From the NCBI GenBank assembly GCA_021794205.1, contig JAJYRH010000011.1, positions 1 through 64,000 of the forward strand: DNA of 64,000 nucleotides, given 5' to 3'. Of this stretch, positions 11,267 to 19,225 are shown in pieces (the first letter of the stretch is position 1; every line of letters begins with the position of its first letter). The DNA is from a bacterium. GTDB taxonomy: Bacteria > Vulcanimicrobiota > Vulcanimicrobiia > Vulcanimicrobiales > Vulcanimicrobiaceae. Below the pieces are notes generated by a model. The model was given only the letters and a program-made list of their open reading frames with translations. It had not been told where the DNA came from and searched no databases. Made by a program: the position numbers and the translations under genes.

Positions 11267-11332
11267 AGTGCGTGTAAGCACTTGCAGGCAGCTCCGGGAT
11301 AGGCTATTCTCCTCATGCAAGTACATGCTTGC
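11267..11332 (+). promoter_or_regulatory. Candidate sigma70-type promoter with two small dyads before the STAS-efflux operon
   Basis: TTGCAG at 11282-11287 and TATTCT at 11305-11310 are separated by 17 bases, a fair match to -35/-10 elements; transcription would start near 11317. AGTGC/GCACT (11267-11271, 11278-11282) abuts the -35 box, and GCAAG/CTTGC (11317-11321, 11328-11332) surrounds the expected start site. These dyads could be operator half-sites, for example for the TetR protein encoded in this operon. That link is inference. Confidence 0.35.
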
Positions 11333-11341
11333 GTTGAAACC

Positions 11342-11638
11342 ATGAAAACAAAAATAAGCAAAGTTCAGATGTTTGCGAGCGATCTTCTCGATGTCGCGCG
11401 CGATGAGGCCCACATCGATGCGGTCGTCGACCGCCATACCGAGCGGATCGTCGTCGATCTCGCCGACCTCCGTAGCCTCGATGTCGGCCGGATGCGGAGC
11501 CTAGTCGCCCTATTACGCCGCAGCCGCTCGCACGGCGTCGAGTTCTCGGTTCGCACCGCGCATGAAGACGTACGGCGCCAGCTCGCGCTCACCGGGCTCG
11601 ACCGCATCGTCGAGGTCGATGGAGACAACGCGGCATGA
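11342..11638 (+). CDS. STAS-domain protein (anti-sigma-factor-antagonist fold)
   Basis: 98 residues from ATG 11342; an ATG at 11315 would add nine residues but lies at the predicted transcription start. The pattern RIVVDLADLRSLDVGRMRSL, VEFSVRTAHEDVRRQLALTG and IVEV matches the beta-alpha repeats of STAS domains. In SpoIIAA-type antagonists the loop reads D-S-S/T-G with a phosphorylated Ser or Thr; here it is S-L-D-V-G-R, so the usual phosphosite is missing. It may act by binding rather than as a kinase substrate. It is first in an operon with a LolA-like protein, a TetR regulator and an efflux pump. Confidence 0.72.
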   Translation: MKTKISKVQMFASDLLDVARDEAHIDAVVDRHTERIVVDLADLRSLDVGRMRSLVALLRRSRSHGVEFSVRTAHEDVRRQLALTGLDRIVEVDGDNAA

Positions 11639-12297
11639 TCGCGCGGTTTTTCCTCGTTCTCACCCTCCTGCCGGGGCTGCTCGCCCTCTCCGCGCCCTCG
11701 CCGAAACCCACCCTGCGCCCGATGAGCGCGGCGGCGATCGTCGATAAGATGCTCGACAGAAATCCCGGGTTGCGGAGTTACCGCGTGCGCGTCCACGTGA
11801 CGACGCGGATGTTTTCGTTTCCTTTCCTTTCGCCGACCCTCGACGGAACGTCGTACTACAAGCGGCCGAGCAAGTTCGTCGTCGTCTTCGACCGCGTTCC
11901 GGCCTATGCGGCGGGGTTCTCGAAAATCTTCAATAACGTCGGCGACCCGGGTGCGTGGTCGAAGGATAACGTCGTTTCGTACGAGGGTACGCGCGAATGG
12001 AGCGGTCGCCCCGTCTATGTATTAAAAGTCGCTCCTCGACAGTACAGCGATATTCTCGCGTACGCACACGCGATCGTCGATCCCGAGACGTGGGAACTCG
12101 TCGAAATGACGTGGCATTATCGCAACGGCGGCACGATATCGATGCGTCAGTGGTATCGCCGCGAGCACGGGTACGACGTCCTCGCCGAACAAAGTGCGGA
12201 GATTAATTTTCGCGTGCGCGCGACGTCGCACGCGACCTACGGAACCTATCAGATGAACGTTCCGATCTCGAATTCCGTCTTTACGGGGGGATCGTGA
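11635..12297 (+). CDS. Exported LolA-like protein
   Basis: 220 residues, ATGA overlap with the STAS gene. It has a signal peptide (MIARFFLVLTLLPGLLALSA). The mature protein begins with a helix (AAAIVDKMLDRNPGLRSY) followed by alternating beta strands with the pattern common to outer-membrane lipoprotein-sorting (LolA/LolB-like) proteins, including YYKRPSKFVVVFD and VYVLKVAPR. The fold call is moderate and specific function is unknown. Because it sits upstream of a complete drug-efflux operon, it may bind a hydrophobic or lipid ligand in the periplasm (inference). Confidence 0.55.
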   Translation: MIARFFLVLTLLPGLLALSAPSPKPTLRPMSAAAIVDKMLDRNPGLRSYRVRVHVTTRMFSFPFLSPTLDGTSYYKRPSKFVVVFDRVPAYAAGFSKIFNNVGDPGAWSKDNVVSYEGTREWSGRPVYVLKVAPRQYSDILAYAHAIVDPETWELVEMTWHYRNGGTISMRQWYRREHGYDVLAEQSAEINFRVRATSHATYGTYQMNVPISNSVFTGGS

Positions 12298-12920
12298 GTA
12301 CGCATGTAGCAACGAGCCGACCCGACGAGCGCCGCACGGCCGGAGCCGATGCGACGCGCGAGCGCATCCTTCATGCCGCGCGAGAAGTCGTCGCGAGGAA
12401 GGGAAAGCGTGCTGCCACGACTCGCGAGATCGCCGAAGTCGCCGGCGTTAACGAAACCACGCTCTTTCGGCATTTCGGAACGAAGGAAAAACTGCTCTTC
12501 GAACTCGTCGAGTATTGTTGTCCGAGTACCTCGATCGACGAATACACCGTCTCGCTGCGAGGCTCGGTCGAAGGCGATCTTATGACGATCGGCAACTTTC
12601 TCATGGAACGCCTGTGGAATATGCGGGACATGGTTCGCTGGTCGATGGTCGAGGACGATTACGAGGCCAACGTCTACGGCTCTGCGACCTGGCGTCCCCA
12701 AAATGCGGTCCGCGAGGCGCTCGTTGCATTTATGGCATCGCGTGTCGAACGCGGCGAACTCGTCGGCAACCCCGAGGACCTCGCCGCTGTTTTCGGATCG
12801 ATGATCTTCGCCCACGTGATGGGACGACAGAAGTACCCAGGCGTTCGATTTTACGCGGAGCCCGAGTACGCACTACGGACGTACATTCAAATTTTTCTCA
12901 ATGGATCGAGGAGCAAGTAA
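12294..12920 (+). CDS. TetR/AcrR-family transcriptional regulator
   Basis: 208 residues, GTG start at 12294 overlapping the preceding stop (GTGA). The N-terminal DNA-binding domain is clear: TRERILHAAREVVARKG, then the helix-turn-helix TTREIAEVAGVNETTLFRHF at about 42-61 and TKEKLLFELVE. The C-terminal ligand-binding region is variable, as expected. It is followed directly by the genes of a tripartite efflux pump, so it is most likely the ligand-responsive repressor of its own operon. Confidence 0.93.
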   Translation: MSTHVATSRPDERRTAGADATRERILHAAREVVARKGKRAATTREIAEVAGVNETTLFRHFGTKEKLLFELVEYCCPSTSIDEYTVSLRGSVEGDLMTIGNFLMERLWNMRDMVRWSMVEDDYEANVYGSATWRPQNAVREALVAFMASRVERGELVGNPEDLAAVFGSMIFAHVMGRQKYPGVRFYAEPEYALRTYIQIFLNGSRSK

Positions 12921-14164
12921 TGGCAACGAATCTGCAAGAGAGTCCCGAAAACGCAAAGGTCGAGGCCCTTGAGGCCGAGGAGGATGCCGCCTCGAATCAG
13001 CCGCGCAAGCGCGTGATCTTCGGCATACTCGGCGCGATCCTCGCCATCGTCCTGTTAGTCATCGGCGGGAAGTGGTATGCGTACGCGCGGGTTCATGCAG
13101 GTACCGAAGATGCGATGATCGATTCCGACGTCGTCGCCATCACGAGTAAAATTGGCGAAAAAATCGATGCGATTCCCGTTCAAACCAACCAATACGTTCG
13201 TAAGGGACAACTCCTCGTGGTCCTCGACAATCGTGACGAGCGGCACCGCCTCGCCCAAGCCCAGGCACAATACGAACAAGCGCTCTCGACGCAGACGACT
13301 CTAGTGGAACAGAGCCGGGGCGGCGTGGCACAGGCGCAAGCCGGCGTGGCCAGTGCGGTCGCATCGGTACCGCAAGCGGATGCCGCACTCGCACAAGCGC
13401 AGGCGCAACTCTCGGCCGCGCTCGCCGAGGTCCCCGCTGCAGAGGCGAATTACTCGAAAGCCGCCGCCGATCTCGCGCGCGCTCGTTCGTTGGTGCGCAC
13501 CGGCGATGTCGCGCGTGAGGAACTCGATTCGGCGCTCGCCGAAGAGGGCGCTGCGGCGGCCCAACTCGCCTCGGCGAAGGCGAACGTCGGAGCGGCGCGC
13601 GACGGCGTTCGCGCGGCACGCGATCGCGTCGTTGCCGCGCAGGCCGGGATCGCCGGCGCCCAGGGCGGCGTCACGACGGCGCAAGGAAAACTCGCCCAAT
13701 CGAGCGACTCGAGCCAGGTGGTCTCGGCGCGCGCGGCGCTCGATCTCGCGAAACTCAATCTTCAATACACGCGCATCTATTCGCCGATCGATGGCTACGT
13801 CGGCGAGAAAAGCGCCCAGATCGGCCAGACGGTAAGCGCCGGCATGAACTTGATGACCGTGATTCCCTCGAAAGATATCTTCGTTACGGCGAACTACAAG
13901 GAGACGGCGGTCGGTGCGATTCACGTCGGACAAGAGGCCGATATCTTCGTCGATGCCTATCCGGGACATACCTTTCACGGTCACGTGATTTCGATCAACC
14001 CGGCATCGCAGAATACCTACGCGTTAATTCCGTCCCAAAACGCGACTGGGAACTTCGTAAAAGTGACGCAACGCATTCCGGTGCGCATCTCCATCGACGA
14101 TATGAATCCGAAGATGCCGTTGCGTCCGGGAATGAGCGTTGAAGCGGATGTAAAGGTTCGCTAG
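12920..14164 (+). CDS. emrA: HlyD/EmrA-type membrane fusion protein of an efflux pump
   Basis: 414 residues from ATG 12920, which shares a base with the tetR stop (TAATG) and has GAGGAG upstream. A single inner-membrane anchor lies at about residues 31-54. A biotinyl-lipoyl half (YVRKGQLLVVLDNRD) precedes a long Ala/Gln-rich alpha-hairpin at about 115-260, with repeats such as AQAQAG and AALAQAQAQL. The second lipoyl half and barrel follow (YTRIYSPIDGYVGEKSAQIG). It should bridge the EmrB-like transporter and the TolC-like channel across the periplasm. Confidence 0.93.
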   Translation: MATNLQESPENAKVEALEAEEDAASNQPRKRVIFGILGAILAIVLLVIGGKWYAYARVHAGTEDAMIDSDVVAITSKIGEKIDAIPVQTNQYVRKGQLLVVLDNRDERHRLAQAQAQYEQALSTQTTLVEQSRGGVAQAQAGVASAVASVPQADAALAQAQAQLSAALAEVPAAEANYSKAAADLARARSLVRTGDVAREELDSALAEEGAAAAQLASAKANVGAARDGVRAARDRVVAAQAGIAGAQGGVTTAQGKLAQSSDSSQVVSARAALDLAKLNLQYTRIYSPIDGYVGEKSAQIGQTVSAGMNLMTVIPSKDIFVTANYKETAVGAIHVGQEADIFVDAYPGHTFHGHVISINPASQNTYALIPSQNATGNFVKVTQRIPVRISIDDMNPKMPLRPGMSVEADVKVR

Positions 14165-15711
14165 TGGCGGATTCGCGGCAGACGAGCGAGTCGCCGCTCG
14201 TCGAACACGGCTGGCGACTCGCGGTGATTACCGTCGCGGTAATTACTGCGACGCTCCTCGAAATCGTCGATACGACCATCGTCAACGTTGCGTTACCGAA
14301 TATTCAAGGCAATTTCGGAGTCGCCGTCGATCAGGGTGCGTGGATCGTCACGGGCTATATTATCGCCAACGTCATCGTCATCCCCATTACTCCGTGGTTG
14401 CAGGGTCGCTTCGGACGTCGCCAATACTTTACGGCGTCGATCGTGATCTTTACCGTCGCATCGCTCATGTGCGGGCTCGCTCCCTCCTTCGGATCGTTGG
14501 TCTTTTGGCGGATCGTCCAAGGACTCGGCGGGGGCGGATTGATTTCGACCTCGCAAGCGATCCTTCGCGATATATTTGGCGTGCGCCAACAGGGCCGCGC
14601 CCAGGGAATCTTCGCGATGGGTGTGATCGTCGGTCCCGCGCTCGGCCCGGTCCTCGGAGGCTTTATCACCGATAATTTCACCTGGCGTTGGGCGTTCTTT
14701 ATCAATCTCCCGGTCGGCATTCTTGCGGCGACGCTGACGATGCTCTATATGCGTAATCCTGCGAAACCTCGCGCGATGGCGCTCGACTGGTTTGGCTTAG
14801 CGTTGTTGGCGCTGGGATTGGGTTCGATGCAATACGTCCTCGACCAAGGCCAGCAGTACGATTGGCTCAGCAATATGGCGATCCGGACCTTTTCGGTGCT
14901 CGCCGTCGTCGGCATCGTTGCGTTCGTCCTTTGGACGTTGCGCTCGCGCACGCCGGTCGTCGATCTTCACGTGCTGAAAATTCGACAGGTCGCCGTTGGT
15001 AGCGTTCTCGGGGCGGTGCTCGGCATTAGCCTCTACGGTTCCATTCTCGTGTTACCGCAATATCTCCAAAACTCGCTCGGCTTTACGGCAACGCTTTCCG
15101 GGCTTACGATTCTCGTCCGTGCACTCGCCGTTATGGTTTTTACCCCGTTGACCGCCGCTCTCGCAGGGCGCGGGATTGTCGACGTTCGCATATCCACGGG
15201 GATCGGGTTCGTGCTGCTCGGTATTTCGAATTGGTTGTTGGCGGGAGTGACGACCCCCGAATCGCAATTTGGGACGCTCACCCTATCGTTGATCGTCAGC
15301 GGCATCGGCCTCTCGCAGATCTTCGTGCCGCTCTCGATCGCCGTGATCGGCGGAGTCGCAGATAAAGACGTCGCCTCGACCTCCGCGTTTTTTAATCTAT
15401 CGCGCCAGGTCGGTGGAAGCGTCGCCACGGCGATTTTGGTGACGATATTGGTGCGCGGCATCACCTACCATCAGGCACAGATCGCCGGCGTCGAAACGCT
15501 CGGACGTCCGGCGACCGCGCTCTACCTTCAGCGCGAAGGCGGCGAGCACTCGACGAAGGCCTTGATCCGCCTTGAAAACATGGTCGGCGCGCAGGCACAG
15601 GTGCTTTCGTATGCCGACACGTCGCGCTGGGTCGCGATCATGACGATCGGGCTCGCTCCGCTCGTCCTTTTACTTAGAAAGCCGCGGGTCGCCGCGGTCG
15701 CAGTGGAATAG
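14164..15711 (+). CDS. emrB: EmrB/QacA-family (DHA2) major facilitator drug exporter
   Basis: 515 residues, GTG 14164 overlapping the emrA stop by one base. The DHA2 signature LLEIVDTTIVNVALPNI is at about 31-47. About 14 hydrophobic spans can be followed, as usual for the 14-TM proton-driven exporters. The conserved loop GRFGRRQYF and motif GPALGPVLGGFI are present. Partner of the membrane fusion protein immediately upstream and of the TolC-like protein downstream. Substrate unknown. Confidence 0.95.
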   Translation: MADSRQTSESPLVEHGWRLAVITVAVITATLLEIVDTTIVNVALPNIQGNFGVAVDQGAWIVTGYIIANVIVIPITPWLQGRFGRRQYFTASIVIFTVASLMCGLAPSFGSLVFWRIVQGLGGGGLISTSQAILRDIFGVRQQGRAQGIFAMGVIVGPALGPVLGGFITDNFTWRWAFFINLPVGILAATLTMLYMRNPAKPRAMALDWFGLALLALGLGSMQYVLDQGQQYDWLSNMAIRTFSVLAVVGIVAFVLWTLRSRTPVVDLHVLKIRQVAVGSVLGAVLGISLYGSILVLPQYLQNSLGFTATLSGLTILVRALAVMVFTPLTAALAGRGIVDVRISTGIGFVLLGISNWLLAGVTTPESQFGTLTLSLIVSGIGLSQIFVPLSIAVIGGVADKDVASTSAFFNLSRQVGGSVATAILVTILVRGITYHQAQIAGVETLGRPATALYLQREGGEHSTKALIRLENMVGAQAQVLSYADTSRWVAIMTIGLAPLVLLLRKPRVAAVAVE

Positions 15712-15719
15712 GAGTTTTG

Positions 15720-17408
15720 ATGATGTATCAGTTCGTGCGTCGTACGGCGATTCTCGGCATCGTCGCCGGAATCTCGGCGAACCCGCTTTGGGCGGTGGCC
15801 GCCCCGAAGGGCGCGCCCGAAATCCCGACGGTCGCGCGCGGTTATCGCGCACCGGCGCTCCCTAGCGTATCGTCGAAGATCGTCGGGATTACCGGGCAAC
15901 CATTCGTCGGCATTCGCCTCCACGATGCGATCGCAATGGCGTTGCGTAAGAATACCAACCTTGCGATCGCCGGTGAAAATGTGAAAATCGCTCGCTACGC
16001 CGTGGTTGCGGCGAAGGGAAATTTCGACCTGCGATTCCAGATCGCTCCCTCGGTCACGCATCTGAACGAGGCGCCGACCAACGCGTTCTTCGCCGGCCCG
16101 AATTTTAGCCCGATCGTCCAAAATCAGCAGAAACTCGGAGGGGCCGTGAGCGCGCTTTTGCCGGCCGGAGAGAGCGTCAGCGTCGGGCTCTCGCAGAGTA
16201 AAACGATCGATAACACCTTCATCAACGCTTTCAATCCGAGTTACGCGACCTCGCTGAACGTCGCCCTCGACCAACCGTTATTACGCGGTTTGGGAATGAA
16301 TCCGGCAAAGGAGCAGCTGCAACTCGCCGTCGTCGGCTCGCGCGCGGCGCGCGCCCAGGCGCGGACGCAGGCCGCCGCTACGATTGCGGCGGTCGAATCG
16401 AGCTATTGGCAATTGGTCGCCGCATGGAGGAGCGTCGCCATCGCGCAGAGCGCTTTGCGCGAAGCGAAGCTCCAAGAAGGCAGCGTCGATCGGCTCGTCG
16501 CACGCGGCGCCGCGGCGCCGATAGAACGAACGGAAGCGCATTCGCAGGTCGAGAGTTTTCGCGCGACGCGCGATAGCGCGCTCCAGCAGGTAGCCGCGTT
16601 ACAAAATTTGCTGAAGTCGCAGATTCTCAGCGAAAACAACGATCCCATTTGGTTGGCGAATCTCGTTCCGACCTCGCCGGCGCGCTCCTTGCCAAAAGTT
16701 GCGACGTTGAACGCACTGGTCGCGCGAGCCTTGCACGATCGTCCGGAGATCGCTCAGAGTTCGGCGGCGAGAGATGAGGCCGCCATCGCCTTGGCGACTG
16801 CCAAGAACGGCGTCCTTCCGAAGATCGACCTCACGCTGGGATACCAAAGCAACGGGTTCGCCGGGATTCCCACAAACGTGAACCCACTGGGTTCGGGGCC
16901 GGCAATCCCGGTGCCGGGATATTTAGCGGGCTCGATGGCGCAGTCGTACCACAATCTCTGGGGCGGTCGTTTTCCGGTCTACAACGCGCAAATAACCTAT
17001 TCGACCACCTTCGGCCATCGTCGCTCGCACGCCGCTCTCGAGACGGCTCGAGCAAAAGCACGAATCGCGGCGCTGCAATCCAAGGGGGTCGTCAACGAAA
17101 TCGTTATTGAAAATCGGAATGCGCTGCAAGCCTATCGTTCCGCCCTCGCTCGCTTGGCGGCGACGCGTGCGGCGCGTATCGCCGCTCAGGCGGTCTATCA
17201 ATCCGAGGTACGCAAATATAAAAACGGCGCCTCGACGACCTTTCTCGTGTTGCAGCGGCAGGTACAACTCGAACGGGCGCGCGGAGCCGAACTACAGGCG
17301 CAGACCGACCTCAATATTGCCGTGGTCGAGATCGAACAGGCGAGCGGCACGATCCTTGCAAAAAATCACGTGCGACTCGACGAAATCGGCTCGGGAGTCT
17401 CGCAATGA
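15720..17408 (+). CDS. TolC-like outer-membrane efflux protein
   Basis: 562 residues from ATG 15720; a TTG at 15717 and an ATG at 15723 are also in frame, with AGGAG at 15710-15714. A signal peptide (FVRRTAILGIVAGISANPLWA) starts the protein. Two outer-membrane efflux protein repeats follow. Typical features are ALRKNTNLAIA, the repeat LDQPLLRG and long helices such as AALQNLLKSQILSE; the C-terminal repeat carries KYKNGASTTFLVLQRQ. Third component of the EmrAB-type pump, and the best evidence in the window for an outer membrane. Confidence 0.92.
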   Translation: MMYQFVRRTAILGIVAGISANPLWAVAAPKGAPEIPTVARGYRAPALPSVSSKIVGITGQPFVGIRLHDAIAMALRKNTNLAIAGENVKIARYAVVAAKGNFDLRFQIAPSVTHLNEAPTNAFFAGPNFSPIVQNQQKLGGAVSALLPAGESVSVGLSQSKTIDNTFINAFNPSYATSLNVALDQPLLRGLGMNPAKEQLQLAVVGSRAARAQARTQAAATIAAVESSYWQLVAAWRSVAIAQSALREAKLQEGSVDRLVARGAAAPIERTEAHSQVESFRATRDSALQQVAALQNLLKSQILSENNDPIWLANLVPTSPARSLPKVATLNALVARALHDRPEIAQSSAARDEAAIALATAKNGVLPKIDLTLGYQSNGFAGIPTNVNPLGSGPAIPVPGYLAGSMAQSYHNLWGGRFPVYNAQITYSTTFGHRRSHAALETARAKARIAALQSKGVVNEIVIENRNALQAYRSALARLAATRAARIAAQAVYQSEVRKYKNGASTTFLVLQRQVQLERARGAELQAQTDLNIAVVEIEQASGTILAKNHVRLDEIGSGVSQ

Positions 17409-17572
17409 TCGAAGCGGGGGCGTCACGTCGACGCATGAGTACGGCGATGCAACGCAGCATCTCCGAACGGGTCGCGGTACTCTACGGGCGCGAGTTAGAG
17501 CAATGGAATCGGCGGCGTCCCGTCGAGATCGTTCAGCCGAGCACGCTCCGTTCGACGAACCAGATCAACTGA
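17405..17572 (+). CDS. Possible 55-residue protein at the end of the efflux operon
   Basis: ATG 17405 overlaps the stop of the TolC-like gene (ATGA), the spacing used by true neighbours here. The 55 codons give a basic, Arg-rich product with a helix-like centre (ISERVAVLYGRELEQWN). No family is recognised. The last 40 bases overlap the convergent pgl gene. The junction is the main argument for reality; there is no conservation evidence. It may instead be chance in GC-rich DNA. Confidence 0.3.
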   Translation: MIEAGASRRRMSTAMQRSISERVAVLYGRELEQWNRRRPVEIVQPSTLRSTNQIN

Positions 17573-18249
17573 CCATCGCGTGGGGCGATCGCTTCGACCG
17601 GGTAGCGGAGCGGGCCGCCCTCTCCGCGCGATGCTGCGGCGAAGGCCGCAGCTTTTTCGTTGCCCGCTAGTGCGATTGCAATCGCACGGGAGCCATTGAT
17701 CGCGCAGGGCGTGAGCGTGAGGCGCCATTGATGCTTGCTCTCGGAGTAGACCGAGCGTACGAGAGCCTCGTCGTCGGCGAACGGATCGCTCCCCGGAAAG
17801 AGCGAGGCGGTGTGGCCGTCGGGGCCCATTCCTAAGAGAACGAGATCGAAGCGCGGCATCGCGCCGAAGCGCTCGCGGATCAGGGCCGCATATTCGGCGG
17901 CGGCGATCGCGGGATCGGCTTCACCGCGCATGCGTAGAATCGAGGATGCGCGCAACGGAACGTGCGCCAAAAGCGCTTCGTGGGCCATGCGATAATTCGA
18001 GTCGGCATCGGTGGGGGGCACGCACCGTTCGTCTCCGAAAAGCATTGCGACGCGCGTCCAGTCGATGGCGTTGCGGCGGGGCGCTCGCGCGAGCAGCTCG
18101 TATGCGGCGCGAGGAGTCGTTCCGCCGGCGAGCACGAGCGATGCCGTTCCGCGGAGGCCCTGTGCCTCGCCGACGCTCTCCACCACAAAATCGGCGAGTC
18201 GCTCGGCGAGTGCCTCCGGGCTGGGCAGAACTTCGCGAACTCCCGTCAT
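17533..18249 (-). CDS. pgl: 6-phosphogluconolactonase
   Basis: 238 residues, typical DevB/SOL-type. It hydrolyses 6-phosphogluconolactone in the oxidative pentose phosphate pathway. Motifs seen: LAGGTTPRAAYELL, FGDERCVPPTDADSNYRM, LVLLGMGPDGHTASLFPG. ATG 18249 overlaps the opcA stop (ATGA). Last gene of the leftward tkt-tal/pgi-gnd-zwf-opcA-pgl operon. Confidence 0.95.
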   Translation of the reverse strand: MTGVREVLPSPEALAERLADFVVESVGEAQGLRGTASLVLAGGTTPRAAYELLARAPRRNAIDWTRVAMLFGDERCVPPTDADSNYRMAHEALLAHVPLRASSILRMRGEADPAIAAAEYAALIRERFGAMPRFDLVLLGMGPDGHTASLFPGSDPFADDEALVRSVYSESKHQWRLTLTPCAINGSRAIAIALAGNEKAAAFAAASRGEGGPLRYPVEAIAPRDGQLIWFVERSVLG

Positions 18250-19223
18250 AGGGGCGCACCCGCGCTGAATTGCGTGGCGACGATACCGAGAATTTCGCGA
18301 TAATGCGGATCGATGCGCCCCGAAAGCAATGCCTTTTCAACGAGCGACATCGTGTCGAGTGGAACGAATGGGAGCGAGGACGCCTCCGTGATTCCTCCGA
18401 TCCCAGCCGTGACGTGCGCGCAGTGGGAAGGCTCGTCGAAAACGAACTCGTACGCGCAGTCGCCACCCGTAACGCGGCAGCGCGCGACGCGGCGCACTTG
18501 TCCCGTATGGGTAAAGCGGAAAGCGCGCCCTTCGAAGGTGCGACGGAGCACGCGTCCGAGCCACGCGCGAAGATAGATTGCCTCGGCGAACGAACCGGCA
18601 TCGATTTCGAGCGATTCGATCTCCGCGAGGCTCTTGCGATGCGTCGAATCATCGAAAAAGCCGGCAAGGACTTCTTGAACCGGTCGAATGCGAAGATAGG
18701 CGAGGTCGATCGGCGGCCTCGCACCGAGGGCGTCGGCAAGGTCGATGAGTTCGCGCAGATTCTCGAGGTCGCTCGAACTCCCCGATGAATCGACGATCGC
18801 CGGGAGCGCATATCGAGCGAGCTCCTCGAAGAGCTGCTCGACGCCGATGGTCGATCCGTTCCACCAGAGCACTTCGGGAACGTCGGGAATCGTCAATGCG
18901 TCGAGGAGCGAGCGGACGGTCTGCGGCGCGCAATCCACGATGCCGAAACGAACGATCTCCGATTGCGATCCCCCGCCGATCTGCGGTTGTACCGAGGCGG
19001 TCATCGGATCGCCGAGCGTCGTTCCATCGAGCAAAATGATACGCGTCGGATATTTACTCGCGACTCCCTCGACGCGTTGGGCGACCCACTCCTCGCGTTC
19101 GGGTTCGTTGTTATAGACGATAAGGTTCATCATCGTCGTGCGCGCGACACCGTTGCCGCATCGCGCCTGGTCGAGCGATCGCTTGATCTCGGCTACATTG
19201 ACGATTGCGCCGCTGCTCTCCAT
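18246..19223 (-). CDS. opcA: OpcA, glucose-6-phosphate dehydrogenase assembly/regulatory protein
   Basis: 325 residues. OpcA proteins from cyanobacteria and actinobacteria bind and activate G6PDH. Family-type blocks are seen: an RTTMMNLIVYNN segment, SEIVRFGIVDCAPQTVRSLL, VPEVLWWNG and the PPIDLAYLRIRPVQEVLAGFFD segment. It lies two bases after zwf and overlaps pgl, the arrangement usual in cyanobacteria and actinobacteria. Its presence suggests redox or allosteric control of the adjacent G6PDH. Confidence 0.9.
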   Translation of the reverse strand: MESSGAIVNVAEIKRSLDQARCGNGVARTTMMNLIVYNNEPEREEWVAQRVEGVASKYPTRIILLDGTTLGDPMTASVQPQIGGGSQSEIVRFGIVDCAPQTVRSLLDALTIPDVPEVLWWNGSTIGVEQLFEELARYALPAIVDSSGSSSDLENLRELIDLADALGARPPIDLAYLRIRPVQEVLAGFFDDSTHRKSLAEIESLEIDAGSFAEAIYLRAWLGRVLRRTFEGRAFRFTHTGQVRRVARCRVTGGDCAYEFVFDEPSHCAHVTAGIGGITEASSLPFVPLDTMSLVEKALLSGRIDPHYREILGIVATQFSAGAPL

Positions 19224-19225
19224 GG

